Assembly (NCBI GenBank): GCA_900290335.1
Contig: OKRD01000013.1
Span: 87,329 to 126,048 of the forward strand
Source: Burkholderiales bacterium
Lineage (GTDB): Bacteria; Pseudomonadota; Gammaproteobacteria; Burkholderiales; Burkholderiaceae_F
Direction: 5' to 3'
DNA: 38,720 nt
This document shows, piece after piece, positions 36,388 to 38,720 of the stretch; the first letter of the stretch is position 1; every line of letters starts with the position of its first letter. The notes below the pieces were generated by a model that saw nothing but the letters and a program-made list of their open reading frames with translations, ran no database searches and was not told the DNA's origin. A program made the translations under genes and the position numbers.

Positions 36388-37775
36388 ACGGGCACCCCGA
36401 CGTCCGATGCCGACCCGCGTAGCGCGGCCAGAATCTTGTCGTGCACGCCGCCGAAGCTGCCGTTGCTCATCGTCACCACCTGGTCACCGCGGCGCGCGCT
36501 GGCGGCAACGGCCGCCACCAGGTCTTCGAGCTGGTCGAAGACGCGCGCCTTGGCACCCAGCGCTCGCAGCGCATCGCGCGGATCCCATCCGAGCGTGTGC
36601 GGACCGCTGCGGGGGCCGTAGCAAAAGACTAGATCGGCCTCGCCCAGACTGCCCGCGATCAGATCCTGCATGGCCCCCATGCGCATCGTGTTGGAGCGCG
36701 GCTCCAGCAATGCCAGGATCCGCGCCGCGCCAACGCGGCGGCGCAGCCCGGCGAGCGTGGCGGCAATGGCGGTCGGGTGGTGGGCAAAATCGTCGTACAG
36801 GTTGACTCCCTGCACCGTCCCTCGAAGCTCGAGCCGACGACGCACGCCGGCGAACCGGCGCAAGGCCTCGAGCGACTGCGGCACCTCGACACCAACGTGC
36901 GCGGCTGCGGCGATCGCCGCCAGCGCATTGCTGCGATTGTGGTCACCCGCCGGTGCTTGCACCAGATCGCCAAGTCGTCTTGCGCCGCGCCAGATCGAAA
37001 AGGCGTCGGTCCCGTCGGACGATGCGCGCCAGTGCCAGTCCTCGTCGGCATCAAACCATTGCACCTCGCTCCAGACACCGCGCTCCAAGACACGCCGCAG
37101 GGCCGCATCGCGGCCGTTGACGATCACCCGCCCCCGTCCCGGAACACAGCGCAGCAGGTGATGAAACTGCGTCTCGATGGCCGCCAGGTCGGGAAAGATG
37201 TCGGCGTGATCGAATTCGAGGTTGTTGAGAAGGAGCGTCGATGGGAAGTAGTGCACGAACTTGCTGCGCTTGTCGAACAAGGCCGAATCGTATTCGTCGG
37301 CCTCGATCACGAACGCCCGGCCAGTACCCAGGTGCGCGGTCTTGCCAAGATCGAGCGGAACTCCGCCGATGAGAAATCCCGGATCGACCCCCGCGCACTG
37401 GAGAATCCATGCCACCATCGCCGCAGTCGTGGTCTTGCCGTGCGTTCCGGCAACGGCGACGACGTGGCGACCGTGCAGTACCTGCTCGCCCACCCACGCC
37501 GGGCCGGAGGTGAATCGGGCGCCCGAGGAGAGCACTGCCTCGAAGAGCGGATTGCCGCGCGAGACGACATTGCCGACGAGGAACAGGTCGGGACGCAGAT
37601 CGATCTGGTCGGCACCGTATCCCTCGATCACGTCCACGCCGGCCGCGCGCAACTGATCGCTCATCGGCGGATAGACCGCGGCATCGCAGCCGGTGACCCG
37701 GTGACCGGCCGCAAGACCGAGTTGCGCCACGCCCCCCATGAACGTGCCGCAGATTCCCATGATGTGCAAGTGCAC
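36384..37775 (-). CDS. mpl: UDP-N-acetylmuramate:tripeptide ligase
   Basis: Recycles peptidoglycan by ligating the Ala-Glu-mDap tripeptide to UDP-MurNAc. 463 residues from GTG 37775 (GGGAA just upstream). Motifs are MGICGTFMGGVA, AGTHGKTTTAAM (P-loop), EADEYDSALFDKRSKFVHY, NNLEFDHADIF, LYDDFAHHPTAI, LEPRSNTMRMG and MSNGSFGGVHDKI. GTG gives VHLHIMGICG, matching the E. coli MRIHILGICG start; the longer ORF-track version is rejected. Confidence 0.95.
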   Translation of the reverse strand: MHLHIMGICGTFMGGVAQLGLAAGHRVTGCDAAVYPPMSDQLRAAGVDVIEGYGADQIDLRPDLFLVGNVVSRGNPLFEAVLSSGARFTSGPAWVGEQVLHGRHVVAVAGTHGKTTTAAMVAWILQCAGVDPGFLIGGVPLDLGKTAHLGTGRAFVIEADEYDSALFDKRSKFVHYFPSTLLLNNLEFDHADIFPDLAAIETQFHHLLRCVPGRGRVIVNGRDAALRRVLERGVWSEVQWFDADEDWHWRASSDGTDAFSIWRGARRLGDLVQAPAGDHNRSNALAAIAAAAHVGVEVPQSLEALRRFAGVRRRLELRGTVQGVNLYDDFAHHPTAIAATLAGLRRRVGAARILALLEPRSNTMRMGAMQDLIAGSLGEADLVFCYGPRSGPHTLGWDPRDALRALGAKARVFDQLEDLVAAVAASARRGDQVVTMSNGSFGGVHDKILAALRGSASDVGVPV

Positions 37776-37926
37776 GTTGTTTCCCGCGAGAATGCCAAAG
37801 GCGGGGATTCTAAGCGGCCCGGGGCGCTGCGGAGCCGTTCCCGCCCCGGTGCCGCACTGCGGCTCCAACAGCGGCCCGCGACTCGGTAGACTGGCGGGCA
37901 CGGCACGTGCATGCTGGAATCGATCC

Positions 37927-38610
37927 GTGAAGCCTAGTCTGGACCGGGAAAGTCTGCAACGCGAGATCGCGGCGATTGCGGCGCGGCTCATGGTGGAGGA
38001 CGGTCACGATTATGGCCAGGCCAAACGCAAGGCCGCCGCCGAACTGGGTGGCGATCGCGCGCGGTTGCAGGGCATGCTGCCCGATAACGGGCAGGTAGAC
38101 ACCGCGCTGCGGCAATACCTGCGCACCGTTGTCGGTGCGCCGCACCGGGCACTGCTGCACCGGATGCGCAGCCTGGCAGTCGAATGGATGAAGACGCTCG
38201 AGCGTTTCCACCCCTACCTCGTCGGCGCCGTTCTCAATGGCAGCGCAACGAAGTTCTCCCCGCTGGAATTGAATCTATACACCGAGAGCGCCAAGGACGT
38301 CGAAATCGCCCTGCTCGAACGGGGGGTCGATTTCCGCGTGGCGCCGGCCCCCGGCGGCGCGGCGCGGGCCCAGGAAGTCATCGGCTTTTTTGCCGAGCCC
38401 GCGAAGGGCGAACCGGGCCGCTCGCCGAGCCCCATCCTGCTGACCGTATATGACCCGCACGCGCAGCGAATCGCCCCCGGCGCAAGTGCCCGGCCCGCGG
38501 ATCCGCTGCTGCATCCGATCGAGCGCTCCGGCCGCGCCAGCCTGGCAATGACGCGCCAGTTGCTCGCCGAGGCTGACGGCAGCGATTCCCCGCCGGCCCT
38601 TCGTGCGTAG
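37927..38610 (+). CDS. Conserved nucleotidyltransferase-like protein
   Basis: 227-residue protein, divergent from mpl. I recognise a conserved betaproteobacterial family: an N-terminal helical part (REIAAIAARLMVEDGHDYGQA) and the core FHPYLVGAVLNGSATKFSPL with YTESAKDVEIALLE, which resembles a nucleotidyltransferase fold. It is often mis-annotated as a Mur ligase, but no ATP-grasp or Mur motif is present. GTG 37927 is the chosen start. Function unknown. Confidence 0.75.
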   Translation: MKPSLDRESLQREIAAIAARLMVEDGHDYGQAKRKAAAELGGDRARLQGMLPDNGQVDTALRQYLRTVVGAPHRALLHRMRSLAVEWMKTLERFHPYLVGAVLNGSATKFSPLELNLYTESAKDVEIALLERGVDFRVAPAPGGAARAQEVIGFFAEPAKGEPGRSPSPILLTVYDPHAQRIAPGASARPADPLLHPIERSGRASLAMTRQLLAEADGSDSPPALRA

Positions 38611-38720
38611 CGCAAGTCCTGCCCGCGTATCGAGTGCGGCGGTCGGCATGGCGGTGATCGGCGCGCTCGCCGCGATCGCCATCGCGGTGTGGAACCACGC
38701 CCAAGCGCCCCGACCCGCCG
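38603..38720 (+). CDS. Start of a membrane or exported protein, cut by the window edge
   Basis: Reading from GTG 38603 (overlapping the previous stop) or ATG 38648 gives a hydrophobic segment MAVIGALAAIAIAVWNH, a signal or membrane anchor. In related genomes a TlpA-like thioredoxin often follows here, but no catalytic residues lie within the window, so this is inference from neighbourhood only. Confidence 0.4.
   Translation, partial: MRSASPARVSSAAVGMAVIGALAAIAIAVWNHAQAPRPA

Overview
The window is high-GC, densely coded chromosomal DNA that looks betaproteobacterial and most like the Burkholderiales. The evidence is gene order and protein family: the block RNase II-like protein - TonB - AroE - MtgA, the run gap-pgk-fba-purC-purE-purK-sua5, a CbbA-type class II aldolase, a long SAICAR synthetase and a MaeB fused to a phosphotransacetylase domain. 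There are no rRNA or tRNA genes, insertion sequences, phage genes or CRISPR arrays. It reads as core genome, and most of the novelty is in noncoding stretches and in a few unusual or damaged genes.

Layout. 1-4.4 kb: the 3' part of glnS with an unusual ~90-residue insertion, an Xaa-Pro aminopeptidase, and a convergent HtrA/DegQ-type protease gene with a single-base frameshift in its PDZ domain. 4.4-8.5 kb: a small membrane protein, a hemerythrin, a universal stress protein with an FNR/Anr-like box, tcdA divergent from pdxH, and a NarL-type response regulator. 8.5-13.1 kb: the partner 7TM histidine kinase, msrA, a hotdog thioesterase, a LiuC-like hydratase and a SemiSWEET. 13.1-20.9 kb (minus strand): gap, pgk, fba, dgkA, purC, purE, purK and sua5, in that transcriptional order, several with 4-base start/stop overlaps. 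21.1-25.5 kb: rsmE, a patatin-like phospholipase and maeB.

25.5-27.4 kb is the most interesting part. It holds (i) a strong candidate for an undescribed plus-strand small RNA at about 25805-25919: TTGACC-N18-TATATT promoter, 11-bp closing stem, CU-rich anti-Shine-Dalgarno-like apical loop and T9 tail. It also holds (ii) a predicted 255-nt, hairpin-rich 5' leader on the minus strand in front of a lytic transglycosylase gene. Finally there is (iii) an AT-rich island (about one third GC) with nested palindromes and an IHF-consensus match that runs into the first ~25 codons of ubiD.

27.3-38.7 kb: ubiD, a small KTSC-like protein, the yceI / cytochrome b561 pair, mtgA-aroE-tonB-rnb, a FabG-like reductase, mpl with a YqiA-like esterase, a conserved nucleotidyltransferase-like protein and the start of one more gene cut by the window edge.

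Functionally the window covers central glycolysis and malate metabolism, purine synthesis, tRNA modification and charging (glnS, tcdA, sua5), ubiquinone synthesis, peptidoglycan synthesis and recycling (mtgA, mpl, the lytic transglycosylase), cofactor and redox functions (pdxH, msrA, hemerythrin, b561/YceI) and one two-component system. All calls come from reading the sequence; no database search was run.
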